DNA of 64,000 nucleotides from DASUPK01 sp963821705 (GCA_963821705.1 CAWGEV010000008.1:248001-312000); one strand, 5' to 3'. Positions 8,981 through 18,574 are shown, numbered from the stretch's first letter. A program made the numbers and translations. The notes: generated from the sequence alone by a model not told the origin.

Positions 8981-9001
8981 GCCGCTTTCATGCAAAGCGG
9001 C
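8981..9001. repeat. Perfect GCCGCTTT hairpin, copy A
   Basis: GCCGCTTT (8981-8988), loop CATGC, AAAGCGGC (8994-9001): an 8-bp perfect stem. A near-identical element (loop CCATGC) is at 10598-10619, so the two bracket the kelch gene. It may be a REP-like repeat or a terminator. Confidence 0.6.
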
Positions 9002-9183
9002 GGTTTCGAGCGCGGCTGCCTCGAAGCGCGAAAGGCGTCGCGTCGAACGACCGTCTGCCCGTTCGCGCCGCCGGATCAAATGGCGGGCAAGGCCCGTCTT
9101 GACGCGGGCCTCGGGGCTCGCGTAGGCTTGCGCCGCAACACTCGGGGACTGAGGGTTTCAGCGGAGAAGGCGAAGCCCAGAGA

Positions 9184-10551
9184 GTGATCGCCATCGTGAG
9201 CACAAGAGGTTTGCCGCAGGGGGCGGTTCGACGAGCGCTACCGGGGGGCAAGAGCTTTTTGGCGGCCTTTACCACTGCAGCGGCCCTGCTCACGGCGCTG
9301 TTGGCCCCTCAGCTCGCCTGGGCCGCTGGCTCGGGCTCGTTCAGTCCCAGCGGGTCGATGGGCGCCCCCCGACAGGACGCCGCCGCCGCGCCGCTACCAG
9401 ACGGGCGGGTGCTGATAGCCGGCGGCGGCGGTCCCTCCGGCTTCCTCTCGAGCGCCGAGGTCTTCACTCCCGCCACCAACAGCTTCAGCTCGGTGGGGAT
9501 TGGATCGATGGGCTCCATCCGTAGTAGCGCCGTCGCCGCCCCGCTCGCTAACGGGCGGGTGCTGGTGGCAGGCGGCTACAGCGGTTCCTCCTACCTCTCA
9601 AGCGCCGAGGTCTTCACCCCCGCCACCAACAGCTTCAGCTCGGCGGGGATCGGATCGATGGGGACCCCCCGCGAGGGCGCCGTCGCCGCCCCGCTCCCGG
9701 ACGGGCGGGTGCTGGTCGCCGGCGGCGACAACGGCTCCTCCGTATTCTCGAGCGCCGAGGTCTTCAACCCGGCCACCAACAGCTTCAGCTCGGCGGGGAT
9801 CGGATCGATGTCGATAGCCCGGACCGGCGCCGTTGCCGCCCCACTCCCCGACGGGCGGGTCCTGGTCGCCGGCGGCCGCAACGGGCCCTCCTACCTCTCG
9901 AGCGCCGAGGTCTTCAACCCGTCCACCAACAGCTTCAGCTCGGCGGGGATCGGATCGATGGTCACCCCCCGAGGGGTTGCCGTAGCGGCCCCGCTCCCAG
10001 ACGGACGGGTCCTGGTCGCCGGCGGCTACAACGGCTCCGTTGTCTCAAGCGCCGAGGTCTTCAACCCTGCCGCCAACAGCTTCAGCTCGCAGGGGATCGG
10101 ATCGATGGGCACCGTGCGTGACGTCGCCGCCGCCGCCCCGCTCCCCGACGGGCGGGTTCTGGTGGCAGGGGGCTGGAACGGCTCCGCAGACCTCTCGAGC
10201 GCCGAGATCTTCGCCGCCACCAACTCCTTCAGCTTCGGGGTCAAGAGCAAGCAGCTGACCGTCAGCGTCCAGGCGAGCGGCAAGGTCTCCGTTAGCGACG
10301 CCGCCTCGCCGCTCGGCGCCTCGACCCCTAAGAAGAAGGGGAAGAAGAAGCTGAGGCTCCTGCTGAAGCCCTCGAGCGCCTCGGGCGACCCGCCGGCGAT
10401 CACGGTCCGCTTGCTGCTTTCCAAGCTCGCCAAGCAGAGGCTGCGTCAGAAGGGGAAGGTGACGGTGAGCGCCCGGATCACCTTCACGCCTCAGGGCGGG
10501 CTCGCCAACACCCAGACGGCGAAGATCAAGATCAAGAGCAAGAAGAAGTAA
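9184..10551 (+). CDS. Secreted kelch-repeat propeller protein
   Basis: A 455-residue exported protein. A long signal peptide (hydrophobic FLAAFTTAAALLTALLAPQLAWAA, cleavage after AWA) leads into six tandem kelch blades of about 50 residues. Each reads GIGSM-x2-R-x2-AVAAPLPDGRVLVAGG-x-NGS, then SSAEVFNPATNSFSS. A six-blade beta-propeller is expected; such domains bind proteins or sugars, or form galactose-oxidase-like scaffolds. No copper ligands are apparent. The last blade runs straight into the NSFSFG module shared with the protein at 5678-6535, which ends TGKVTVSARITFTPQG-like and in a KIKIKSKKK tail. The start is GTG at 9184; GTG at 9196 is also possible. The DNA repeats are nearly identical. 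Confidence 0.85.
   Translation: MIAIVSTRGLPQGAVRRALPGGKSFLAAFTTAAALLTALLAPQLAWAAGSGSFSPSGSMGAPRQDAAAAPLPDGRVLIAGGGGPSGFLSSAEVFTPATNSFSSVGIGSMGSIRSSAVAAPLANGRVLVAGGYSGSSYLSSAEVFTPATNSFSSAGIGSMGTPREGAVAAPLPDGRVLVAGGDNGSSVFSSAEVFNPATNSFSSAGIGSMSIARTGAVAAPLPDGRVLVAGGRNGPSYLSSAEVFNPSTNSFSSAGIGSMVTPRGVAVAAPLPDGRVLVAGGYNGSVVSSAEVFNPAANSFSSQGIGSMGTVRDVAAAAPLPDGRVLVAGGWNGSADLSSAEIFAATNSFSFGVKSKQLTVSVQASGKVSVSDAASPLGASTPKKKGKKKLRLLLKPSSASGDPPAITVRLLLSKLAKQRLRQKGKVTVSARITFTPQGGLANTQTAKIKIKSKKK
9361..10230 (+). repeat. Six tandem 147-150 bp coding repeats
   Basis: The anchor GGATCGATG ends at 9510, 9660, 9810, 9960 and 10107, giving periods of 150, 150, 150 and 147 bp. A first, more diverged unit starts near 9350. 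The repeats encode the kelch blades and share long identical stretches, which points to recent duplication or gene conversion. Repeat collapse in assembly could also change their number. Confidence 0.85.
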
Positions 10552-10597
10552 GCCTGACACCGCCCCACGTGCTGAGGAAGCGAGAACCTCGGCGACG

Positions 10598-10619
10598 GCC
10601 GCTTTCCATGCAAAGCGGC
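10598..10619. repeat. Perfect GCCGCTTT hairpin, copy B
   Basis: GCCGCTTT (10598-10605), loop CCATGC, AAAGCGGC (10612-10619). It lies 47 bp after the kelch gene stop, and one loop base distinguishes it from copy A at 8981. Confidence 0.6.
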
Positions 10620-10645
10620 AGTCGCTAGCAGCCCGCGAACGAAGA

Positions 10646-10704
10646 AGGCCCCCGGTGAGCGCCCAAGGGGCCTAGCTCCTCCTGCCGTCCAGGGCGGGCC
10701 CTGG
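10646..10704. terminator. Two hairpins downstream of the kelch gene
   Basis: AGGCCCC...GGGGCCT (10646-10652 with 10667-10673) and CCAGGGC-GG-GCCCTGG (10689-10704) are perfect 7-bp stems. They lie between the convergent kelch and 73-residue genes, so a two-way terminator is likely. No T-run follows either. Confidence 0.5.
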
Positions 10705-10745
10705 CAGCCCTGAAAGGGCGTGAGTCGTCCTACTGAGCCTCGCCT

Positions 10746-10967
10746 CTAGAAGCCATCGACCGGGACGATCGTGTTGTCCGGCTCGAGCAAGAAGTACATG
10801 CCGTTTGGTGTGGATTGGTTCTTCACCAAGTAGCGACCCGGCGTGACGGGGCCGATCCTCCTGATCGCGCCGTGCCAGGTATCAACTTCGACCGCATCTC
10901 CGACTTGCTCCCAGTGCTCCGGCGTGTCCGCCGGCCAGTGATACAGAGTCCATTTCGCCACAGCCAT
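10746..10967 (-). CDS. Small conserved-looking protein of unknown function
   Basis: A 73-residue soluble protein (MAVAKWTLYHWPADTPEHW at the start, ending TIVPVDGF). It is rich in Trp, Pro and His and looks like one small beta-barrel or SH3-like fold; no family is recognised. It is divergent from msrA, with 82 bp between the two starts. Coding is supported by a clean start and stop and a plausible globular composition. Confidence 0.5.
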   Translation of the reverse strand: MAVAKWTLYHWPADTPEHWEQVGDAVEVDTWHGAIRRIGPVTPGRYLVKNQSTPNGMYFLLEPDNTIVPVDGF

Positions 10968-11049
10968 GTGCTCACCCTAGTTCGACGAAGGCAGGACCGA
11001 GGTGTGCCCCCGAGACTAGGCTGGTGTGAACGTCGAGGGAAGGAGCGCC

Positions 11050-11526
11050 ATGTCGGACAAAACCGAGACCGCGATCCTCTCCGGGGGCTGCTTCTGGCCC
11101 GCGCAGGAACTGTGGCGCCACCGCGACGGAGTCATCTCGACCCGGGTCGGATACACCGGTGGGGAGAACGACAACCCGACCGGAGAGAACCATCCGGGTC
11201 ACGCGGAGGCGGTCGAGATCGTCTTCGACCCCGAGCGCACCTCCTACCGGGACCTGCTCGAGTTCTTCTTCCAGATGCACCGACCCGACCTCGGCGAAGG
11301 GGCTGTCGGGTCCGGCTACCGCTCCGAGATCTTCTATACGAGCGACGAGCAGCGCCGGATCGCCGAGGAGACGATCGCCGACGCCGACGCCTCGGATATC
11401 TGGCCGGGCAAGGTCGTGACCGAGATCAGCGAGGCGGGCCCCTTCTGGGAGGCCGAGGCCGAGGACCAGCACTACCTCCAGCGCTATCCGGACGGCCACA
11501 GCTTCTTCCTGCGGCCGGACCGGTAG
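11050..11526 (+). CDS. msrA: Peptide methionine sulfoxide reductase A
   Basis: It reduces methionine S-sulfoxide in proteins. The catalytic motif is GGCFWPAQEL near residue 12, where most MsrA proteins have GCFWGxE. Also seen are RVGYTGGENDNPT, NHPGHAEAVEIVFDP and GSGYRSEIFYTSDEQRR, all standard MsrA blocks. WPGKVVTEISEAGPFWEAE-type and EDQHYLQRYP lead to the C-terminus. At 158 residues it is a short form without C-terminal resolving cysteines, so recycling must use the single Cys or a partner. Start ATG behind GGGAAGGAG. The variant motif is common in actinobacteria. Confidence 0.9.
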   Translation: MSDKTETAILSGGCFWPAQELWRHRDGVISTRVGYTGGENDNPTGENHPGHAEAVEIVFDPERTSYRDLLEFFFQMHRPDLGEGAVGSGYRSEIFYTSDEQRRIAEETIADADASDIWPGKVVTEISEAGPFWEAEAEDQHYLQRYPDGHSFFLRPDR

Positions 11527-11592
11527 CTGCAGGGCCGCGAGGCCGGGGCAGGAATCACCCGAAACCTGACCGGGTTCCGCTAGTTTGTCCGA

Positions 11593-12555
11593 ATGGCCGG
11601 GTCCAACGGGACGACTACGACGACGCTTCGCGTCGGTGCAGAGAGCTCGGCGGTCGTCGGCAACACGCCGCTGGTGGCGCTGCCGCGCCTGGGCGCGGAG
11701 CTGCCCGGCGAGGTGGTCGCGAAGCTCGAGTTCTTCAATCCGGGCGGCTCCGTAAAGGACCGCATCGGGGTCGCGATGATCGACGCGGCCGAGCGCGACG
11801 GCCTGATCGAGCGGGGACGCTCAGTGATCGTCGAGCCGACGAGCGGCAATACCGGCATCGCGCTGGCCCTGGTCGCCGCCGCCCGTGACTACCGCCTGAT
11901 CCTGACCCTGCCGGAGGGCATGAGCCGCGAGCGCACGGCGCTCCTGCGGACCTACGGCGCCGAGGTCCATGAGACGCCGTCCCTTGGGGGCATGAACGAG
12001 GCGGTCGAGCTGGCCAACAGGCTGGCCGCGGAGCACGACGGCTTCATTCCGCAGCAGTTCTCGAATCCCGCGAACCCCGAGATCCATCGCCGGACCACCG
12101 CCGAGGAGATCTGGCGCGACCTCGATGGCCAGGTCGACGCGTTCGTCGCCGGTGTCGGCACGGGCGGCACGATCACCGGGCGTGGGCCAGGTATTCAAGG
12201 AGCGTCGCCCCGACATCAGGATCATCGGCGTGGAACCGGCGGCCTCGCCGGTGCTCTCCGGCGGCCAGCCGGGCGCGCACAAGATCCAGGGGATCGGCGC
12301 CGGATTCGTCCCGGAGGTGCTCGACCGCGAGCGTGATCGACGAGGTCGTCGGCGTGAGCGACGAGGACGCCCTCGAGACACGCGCGGGCGTCGGCCCAGC
12401 GAGAGGGACTGCTGGTCGGCATCTCGGCCGGAGCCGGCGATCCGCGCGGCGCTCGACCTGGCCGCGCGCGAGGAGATGGCGGCAAGCGGATCGTGGTGAT
12501 CGTGCCCGACTCCGGCGAGCGCTACATGTCGCTGCCGTTTTTCGCCCCGTCGTGA
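11593..12555 (+). CDS. cysK: Cysteine synthase (O-acetylserine sulfhydrylase), frameshifted
   Basis: A PLP enzyme making cysteine from O-acetylserine and sulfide. Motifs: NPGGSVKDRIG (PLP lysine), PTSGNTGIALAL (substrate loop), GVGTGGTITG (phosphate cup) and the C-terminal VPDSGERYMSLPFF. About 320 residues once four one-base shifts (near 12182, 12335, 12395 and 12430-12480) are corrected. cysE follows 27 bp later, so the two likely act and are transcribed together; CysE and CysK also form a physical complex in many bacteria. A TAGTTT hexamer lies 6 bp before the ATG with no ribosome site, so the transcript may be leaderless. Confidence 0.9.
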
Positions 12556-12582
12556 CGCCTTCGCCCTCCGTAAGCTTCGGGC

Positions 12583-13324
12583 GTGCTTGGCCTTGGAACG
12601 CTCACGCGCGTGCTCAAGGAGGTGTCGTCCGACGTCGCCTCCGCACGCGAGCGCGACCCCGCGGCTCGCGGCATCGGCACGCTCGAGATCCTCACCGGCT
12701 GGGCCGGCGTCCAGGCCCTGCTCGCGCATCGCGTCGCCCACGCCCTCTGGGAGTCCGAGGTCCCGCTGGCCCCGCGGGTCGATCGCCTACACCAGCCGTT
12801 CGATCACCGGCGTCGAGATCCATCCGGCCGCGATCGATCGGCAGCGACTTCTTCATCGACCACGGCTCGGGCGTCGTGATCGGCGAGACGGCCGAGATCG
12901 GCGACCGGGTCACGCTCTACCAGGGCGTGACGCTCGGCGGCACCGGCTTCGCGCGCGGCAAGCGCCACCCGACGCTCGACGACGACGTCACGGTCGGCTC
13001 GGGCGCCAAGCTGCTCGGCCCGGTGACGGTCGGGCAGCAACGCCAAGGTCGGCGCCAACACGGTGGTGATCGAGGACGTGCCCGCCGCAGACCACGGTCG
13101 TCGGCAATCCCGGCCATCCGGTCCGGGTCGAGGGCCGCCCGGTCGAGGGCCCCGACACCGACTGGATCCACCTGCCCGACCCGATCGCCGAGGCGATGAA
13201 GGAGCTCTCGGAGCGGATCGCGGAGGTCGAGAAGCGCCTGGCCCGACTCACCGGTGAGGACGCCGGAGAGGCCGATGTGACCGAGCTCCGGCCGAAGAAG
13301 GGCCCGAGCTCAGCCGGCGGTTAG
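12583..13324 (+). CDS. cysE: Serine O-acetyltransferase, frameshifted
   Basis: It makes O-acetylserine for CysK. The short N-terminal helix region has RDPAARGIGTLEILTGWAGVQALLAHRVAH, and the left-handed beta helix follows: ITGVEIHPAAIIGSDFFIDHG, GVVIGETAEIGDRVTLYQGVTLGG, then VTVGSGAKLLGPVTVGSNAKVGANTVV-like turns. The catalytic His lies in FIDHGSGVVIGE. The C-terminal extension ends in DVTELRPKK and is longer than in the short EpsC type. Shifts occur near 12780, 12840, 13030 and 13085. Start GTG. Confidence 0.88.
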
Positions 13325-13384
13325 CCGCCAGGCCCGCGGATAGACTGGCGCCGCCCTCGACTCCGGCCCGAAAGGACCCGCATC

Positions 13385-13984
13385 ATGCGTACCGCCCGAC
13401 TCCCCGTGCTCATCGTCGCGTTCTTTGCCGCCGCGCTCCTGCTCGCCGCCTGCGGCGGCGGCAGCAATGACTCGTCCCAGATCACCGACGTGATCCAGAA
13501 GAGCGCGACGAGCACCAACCCGGCGGACTGCACGAAGTACGCGACTCAGCAGTTCCTCGACCAGACGCAGCTCACGTCCGGCTCCGACGCTGTCCAGCAG
13601 TGTCAGAAGGACGCCACCGATACGACTGACAAGCCCAGCTCTGTGGACGTCAGCAACGTCAACGTGTCCGGCTCCACCGCCACCGCCAACGTCACCTTCC
13701 ACGGTGGGAGCTTCGACGGCTCGACGCTGTCGGTGTCCCTGATCAAGAGCGGGGACCAGTGGAAGCTGGACAAGATCACCGGCATCCCGACCTTCAACTT
13801 CCAGGCACTGGTCTCCGCGCTCCAGACCAAGCTGAGCAGCGACTCCAGCATTCCGGCCCCGGTCACGAGCTGCATCGTCCAGAAGTTCAGTCAGGTGGGT
13901 GCCGATCAGGTGAAGAGCATCATCCTGAGCGGCAACGGAGATCAGCTCACGGTGCTGTTCTCGACCTGCGCGCCCAGCGGCTGA
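13385..13984 (+). CDS. Predicted lipoprotein
   Basis: A 199-residue lipoprotein, intact. The signal peptide ends in the lipobox LLAAC (Cys at residue 22) followed by GGGSNDSSQ. The mature part has conserved-looking cysteines (NPADCTKY, VQQCQKD, TSCIVQKF, FSTCAPSG) that could form two disulfides. It also contains an NTF2-like core (VNVSGSTATANVTFHGGSFDG, then LIKSGDQWKLDKITG), as in small secreted actinobacterial proteins. Ligand and role unknown. Confidence 0.75.
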   Translation: MRTARLPVLIVAFFAAALLLAACGGGSNDSSQITDVIQKSATSTNPADCTKYATQQFLDQTQLTSGSDAVQQCQKDATDTTDKPSSVDVSNVNVSGSTATANVTFHGGSFDGSTLSVSLIKSGDQWKLDKITGIPTFNFQALVSALQTKLSSDSSIPAPVTSCIVQKFSQVGADQVKSIILSGNGDQLTVLFSTCAPSG

Positions 13985-14041
13985 GGTCGCGATAGCCGAG
14001 CGAGCCGGGGCGAGGACTATCCTCGCCGCATCGCACGCGTA

Positions 14042-16274
14042 GAGGAGGAAACCAAGCCGGAGGCGGTCGGGCGCCCCGTCGAGGTCGGCGCGGACCAGGT
14101 CGAGCGCCTGCTCGCGGGCCTGAACGGACCGCAGCGCGAGGCGGTCACCTTCGGCGAGGGGCCGCTGCTGATCCTGGCCGGCGCGGGGTCGGGCAAGACC
14201 CGTGCGCTCACCCACCGGATCGCCTGGCTGCTCGCCACCGGCAGGGCGCATCCGAACCAGATCCTCGCGATCACCTTCACCAACAAGGCCGCCGACGAGA
14301 TGCGCGAGCGCGTCTCCTCGCTGGTCGGCGGGGTCTCGCGCCGCATGTGGGTGATGACCTTCCATGCCGCCTGCGCGCGCCTGCTGCGGCATCGAGGCGG
14401 AGCGCCTCGGCTACACGAGCAAGTTCACGATCTACGACGAGGCCGACTCGCTGCGCATGCTGAAGCGCTGCCTGGAGGAGCTCGAGGTCGACACCAAGCG
14501 CTACCCGCCGCGCGCGGTCCGCGCCCGGATCTCGGATGCGAAGAACCAGCTGATCGACGCCGAGACCTACCAGGAGCAGGTCGGGCGGCCCGTTCGAGGA
14601 CATGGTCGGGCAGGCGTATCGCCTCTACGAGCGCCGGATGCTCGACGCGAACTCGATGGACTTCGACGACCTGCTGATGCGGACGGTCAACGTCCTGGAG
14701 CTGTTCGAGGACGTGCGCCAGCGCTACCGGGAGCGCTTCCGCTGGATCCTGGTCGACGAGTACCAGGACACGAACCACGCCCAGTACCGGCTGCTGCAGC
14801 TGCTGGCCGGTAAGGACGGGAATCTGACGGTTGTGGGAGACGAAGACCAGTCGGTCTACAGCTTCCGCGGGGCGGAGGTCCGGAACATCCTCGAGTTCAG
14901 CGAGGACTTCCCGGACGCGCACGTCGTCAAGCTGGAGCAGAACTACCGCTCCACGGAGACGATCCTCGAGGCGGCGAACGCCGTCATCTCGCACAACACA
15001 GGCCGGCTCGGCAAGCACCTCTGGACCGACCTCGGCGAGGGCGAGAAGATCCACGTCGCCGAGCTCGAGGACGAGCACGCCGAGGCGCGGTTCGTCGCCG
15101 GCGAGATCGAGGAGCTGATCGACCAGCACGGCATGACCCGCGACGAGATCGCGGTCTTCTACCGGACCAACGCGCACAGCCGGGTGCTCGAGGACATCCT
15201 GGTTCGCTACGAGCTGCCGTACCAGGTGATCGGCGGGACCAAGTTCTACGAGCGCGCCGAGATCAAGGACGCGGTCGCCTACCTCCAGCTGCTGGTCAAC
15301 CCGGCCGACGCGGTGAGCTTCTCGCGGGTGATCAACTCCCCGCGGCGCGGCATCGGCGACACGAGCCAGGGCCGGCTGCGTGCCCACGCCAACACGACGG
15401 GCCGGACGATCTGGGAGATCGCGCTCGAGTCCGAGGCGGTGCCGGGCCTGGGCGCGGCCGCGATCAAGTCGATCTGGCGCTTCACCGAGCTGATCGAGGA
15501 GCTGCGGGCCGAGTTCGAGAGCCGCCCGGTCGCCGATCTGCTCCGGGCGCTGCTCGAGCGGTCCGGCTACCTCGACGCCCTCCGGGCCGAGCGGACGATC
15601 GAGGCCGAGGGGCGAATCGAGAACCTCGAGGAGCTGGTCGGCGTCGCCGCCGAGTTCGACGCGAACCGCGAGGTCGAGGGGCCTTCGGACATCGCCGCCG
15701 CTCGACGAGTTCCTCCAGGCGATCTCGCTCTACACCGACCAGGACGACCTGAAGCGGGACGAGTCCAAGGTGACGCTGATGACGCTCCACAACGCCAAGG
15801 GCCTCGAGTACGACGCCGTCTTCATCATCGGCTGCGAGGAGGGCGTCTTCCCGCACTCGCGCTCGCTGGAGGAGGGCAACGAGGAGGAGGAGCGCCGCCT
15901 CGCCTACGTCGGCATCACGCGGGCGCGCAAGCGGCTCTGGATGACCCATGCCCGCAGCCGCCGGCTCTTCGCGGGCCGCGAGACCGGATTTCCGTCCCGG
16001 TTTCTCTCCGAGCTCCCCGATCAGCTGGTCGAGCGCGAGGGAACCCAGGAGCAGGCGATCACGGGCTGGTCGCTGGGCGGCATCGACCGGCCCGCAGCCG
16101 AAGGCCGACCCCTCGCTCTCCTTCGCCACCGGCGACGACATCGTCCACGCGAGCTTCGGCGACGGGGTGGTCACCGCGGTCGAGCCGGGCGGGGTGATTG
16201 TCGTCCGCTTCGCCAGCGACGGTACCGAGCGCAAGCTGATGGCGGACTACGCGCCCCTGAGGAAGGCGAGCTGA
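14042..16274 (+). CDS. pcrA: UvrD/PcrA-type superfamily 1 DNA helicase, frameshifted
   Basis: A 3'-5' DNA helicase for repair and replication restart. Motifs in order: Q motif LNGPQREAV, Walker A LAGAGSGKTRAL, motif Ia ITFTNKAADEMRER, Walker B ILVDEYQDTNHAQ, motif III VVGDEDQSVYSFRGA, motif IV LEQNYRSTETIL, motif V VTLMTLHNAKGLEYD, motif VI LAYVGITRARKRL. The C-terminal DVVHASFGDG-like tail (IVHASFGDGVVTAV) is the PcrA RNA-polymerase-binding Tudor fold. Four or more one-base shifts are present (about 14395, 14585, 15705 and 16100). No ATG or GTG is in frame at the 5' end, so a further error must hide the start. Its stop overlaps the folD start (TGATG). Confidence 0.9.
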
Positions 16275-17150
16275 TGGCGGCGACGGTGATCGACGGCAAG
16301 GCCGTCGCGGCGTCGGTGCGCGAGCGTGTCCGCGGCGAGGTCGCGGAGCTGTCGCCTCGGAGCTCGGTCGCCCACCGGGACTTGCCACGGTGCTCGTCGG
16401 CGACGACCCGGCCTCCGCGATCTACGTGCGCCGCAAGCGCGAGGCGTGCGAGGAGGTTGGGATCCGCTCCTTCCACCACGAGCCGGACGGGTCGATCTCC
16501 CAGGAGGAGCTGCTCGAGCTGGTCCACGAGCTCAACGACATCGGACGAGGTCGACGGCATCCTCGTCCAGCTGCCGCTGCCGGACCAGATCGACGTCCGC
16601 CGCGATCGTCAACGCGCTCGACCCGGGCAAGGACGTCGACGGCCTCACTCCGATCAGCGCCGGCCGGCTGGCCCGCGGCGAGCCCGGCCTGGTGTCGTGC
16701 ACGCCGCGGGGCATCATGGAGCTGCTCGCGTCCGCCGGGGTCGATCCTGGCCGGCAAGGAGGCGGTGATCGTCGGGCGTTCGAACCTGGTCGGCCGCCCG
16801 GTCTTCTCGCTGCTGCTCGGCGCGAACGCCACCGTGACGATCTGCCACAGCCGCACCCGCGACCTCGGCGAGGTCTGCCGGCGTGCCGAGATCCTCGTCG
16901 CGGCGGCCGGGCAGCCCAAGCTGATCGGCGGCGACATGATCCGCCCGGGCGCGACCGTGATCGACGTCGGAACCAACCGCACCGACGACGGGCTGGTCGG
17001 GCGACGTCGACTTCGACGCGGCCGTCGAGGTCGCCGGCGCGATCACGCCGGTGCCCGGGGGCGTAGGGCCGATGACGATCGCGATGCTGCTGTCCAACAC
17101 GGTCCAGGCTGCGCGCGGCCGCCTCACGGCGCCCGCCGCTGGCTGGTTGA
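16274..17150 (+). CDS. folD: Bifunctional methylenetetrahydrofolate dehydrogenase/cyclohydrolase, frameshifted
   Basis: It interconverts 5,10-methylene- and 10-formyl-tetrahydrofolate with NADP. Motifs: VLVGDDPASAIYVRRK (catalytic Lys), DGILVQLPLP, NALDPGKDVDGL, VIVGRSNLVGRPV (Rossmann loop), TICHSRTRDL, and the signature PVPGGVGPMTIAML. The start ATG overlaps the helicase stop. Shifts lie near 16372, 16550, 16602, 16742 and 17003. The end is unclear: the frame of the PGGVGPMT motif stays open to 17290, but the gene probably stops near 17148 before the next ribosome site. Confidence 0.88.
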
Positions 17151-17183
17151 ATCCCCCCTCAATCCATCGACGGAGGCTGACCC

Positions 17184-17891
17184 TTGGACTCATCAAGGCT
17201 TGCGCACGGGAGAGATCGTCGCCGGGATCGGCGGCGTCGCCCTGTTCGTGTTCCTGTTCTTCGACTGGTTCGGCGGAGGCGCGGAGGTGAGCGGCAGCCT
17301 GGTCAACGGCACCGCGACCCTCTCGCATCCGGGCATCAGCGGCTGGGATGCCCTGATCGACCTGCCGGGATTCCTGATCATCCTGTCCGGCGTCGTCGGG
17401 GATCGCGCTGGCCTACCTGGCCGCCGGCCGGGCAGCGGGTGAACGTCCCGGTTCGCCGCGGCGCGATCACGGCGCTGCTCGGCGTGCTGGCCGTCCTGCT
17501 GATCCTCTGGCGGATGTTCGCCGGCTCGCCGACGCTGAAGATCGGCGTGTTCCTCGGACTCGGCCGCGGCGATCGCCATCACCGCCGGCGCCCTGATGGC
17601 CCTGGGCGAGGACGGCTTCGCAGCCGCTGGTCGCGGTCGCGGGTGGCCGCACGCGTGCGGCCGCGGCGAGCGCGCCGGCGGCAACGCCGACGCCGCCGCC
17701 GGCGGCGGCACCCGCCAAGAGCGGCTCCGGCTCGAGCGGCTCCACCACGACCAAGGCGCTCGACGACGAAGAAGCCGGCCGCGCGCTCCAGGTCCAAGGC
17801 GAAGTCGTCGAGCTCACGCTCCAGCTCGAGCAAGAAGAAGAGCAAGTCCCGCTCGAGCGGCAGCAAGACCTCCTCGAGCCGCAAGAAGTAG
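17184..17891 (+). CDS. Membrane protein 1 of a four-paralog tandem, with Ser/Lys-rich tail
   Basis: An integral membrane protein of about 235 residues, frameshifted. It starts at TTG behind GGAGG with LDSSRLRTGEIVAGIGGVA. A first helix follows (FVFLFFDWFGGG), then an extracytoplasmic loop, ALIDLPGFLIILSGVVG, AITALLGVLAVLLILWRMF and a fourth helix. The C-terminus is a low-complexity tail of KSSSSRSSSSKKKSKS type. The N-terminal [RL]xxGE/QxVAxxG...FLPW/DWF signature recurs in the next three genes. Function unknown; no catalytic motif seen. Confidence 0.65.
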   Translation: MDSSRLAHGRDRRRDRRRRPVRVPVLRLVRRRRGGERQPGQRHRDPLASGHQRLGCPDRPAGIPDHPVRRRRGSRWPTWPPAGQRVNVPVRRGAITALLGVLAVLLILWRMFAGSPTLKIGVFLGLGRGDRHHRRRPDGPGRGRLRSRWSRSRVAARVRPRRARRRQRRRRRRRRHPPRAAPARAAPPRPRRSTTKKPAARSRSKAKSSSSRSSSSKKKSKSRSSGSKTSSSRKK

Positions 17892-18040
17892 CCGGCCGGA
17901 CATCCGGCCACCCGGCCGTCGCGCTCGGCTGAGCGCGGCCGCGGCGGCCGCGTTCACAATGCGCCGCCTGTGTAGGGTCACGGCGCCCAGGTCGATGAAA
18001 GGGCGCGCGCAGCGACCCGTCGAGTCTTGGAGGACTGAAC

Positions 18041-18523
18041 ATGATCGTGGAAGGTTGTCTCAGGGGCAGGTCATCGCGGCGGTCGGCGCCGTCGTCCTGC
18101 TGATTGCGATGTTCCTGCCCTGGATGGGCTTCAGTGCTGGGGTGGAGGTGGGACGGTCACCGTCCCTCGGCGCCGGCAGCTGCCACCGGGCGTACCACGC
18201 CAGGTGCGGCCGGGCCAGCGAACCCGGACAACGTCTGGAAGGGCTCGACGCTCGACATCTACCTGCTGATCACGGCGATCGTGGCCGCTTCTGCCCGCTC
18301 TGCTCGCGCTCACCGACAGCGCGGAGGAGTTCTCGTTCGTCTCGGCCGCGACGTTCCTGCTCGGCGTCGTCGCGGTGATCCTGATCGCCGCCTTCCTGAC
18401 GGTGGACTTCCCGGCCACGGCGCCGAGCGCAAGTTCGGCGCCTTCATCGGTCTGGTGGCCGCGATAGCCATCGCGATCGGCGGATTCAGGGCGATGCAGG
18501 AAGAGGTCGCCGGGGAGATATAG
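18041..18523 (+). CDS. Membrane protein 2 of the four-paralog tandem
   Basis: About 160 residues after repair of shifts near 18045, 18150, 18225, 18290 and 18415. It begins MDRGRLSQGQVIAAVGAVV with helix 1 LLIAMFLPWMGFSAG and has the loop DNVWKGSTLDIYLLITAIVAA. SFVSAATFLLGVVAVILIAAF follows, then a last helix ending in GGFRAMQEE. Four transmembrane helices are expected. Ribosome site TTGGAGGAC lies 6 bp before the ATG. Confidence 0.65.
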
Positions 18524-18574
18524 GCTCGGTGCTGATGCGAGGACCTTCAGCGGACCGACGGAGGAGGCGACCAA

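Noticed and set aside
9350..10230. CRISPR-like regular repeats
   Set aside because: The 150-bp period is in frame within a long exported protein and translates to kelch blades. There are no short repeats with unique spacers.
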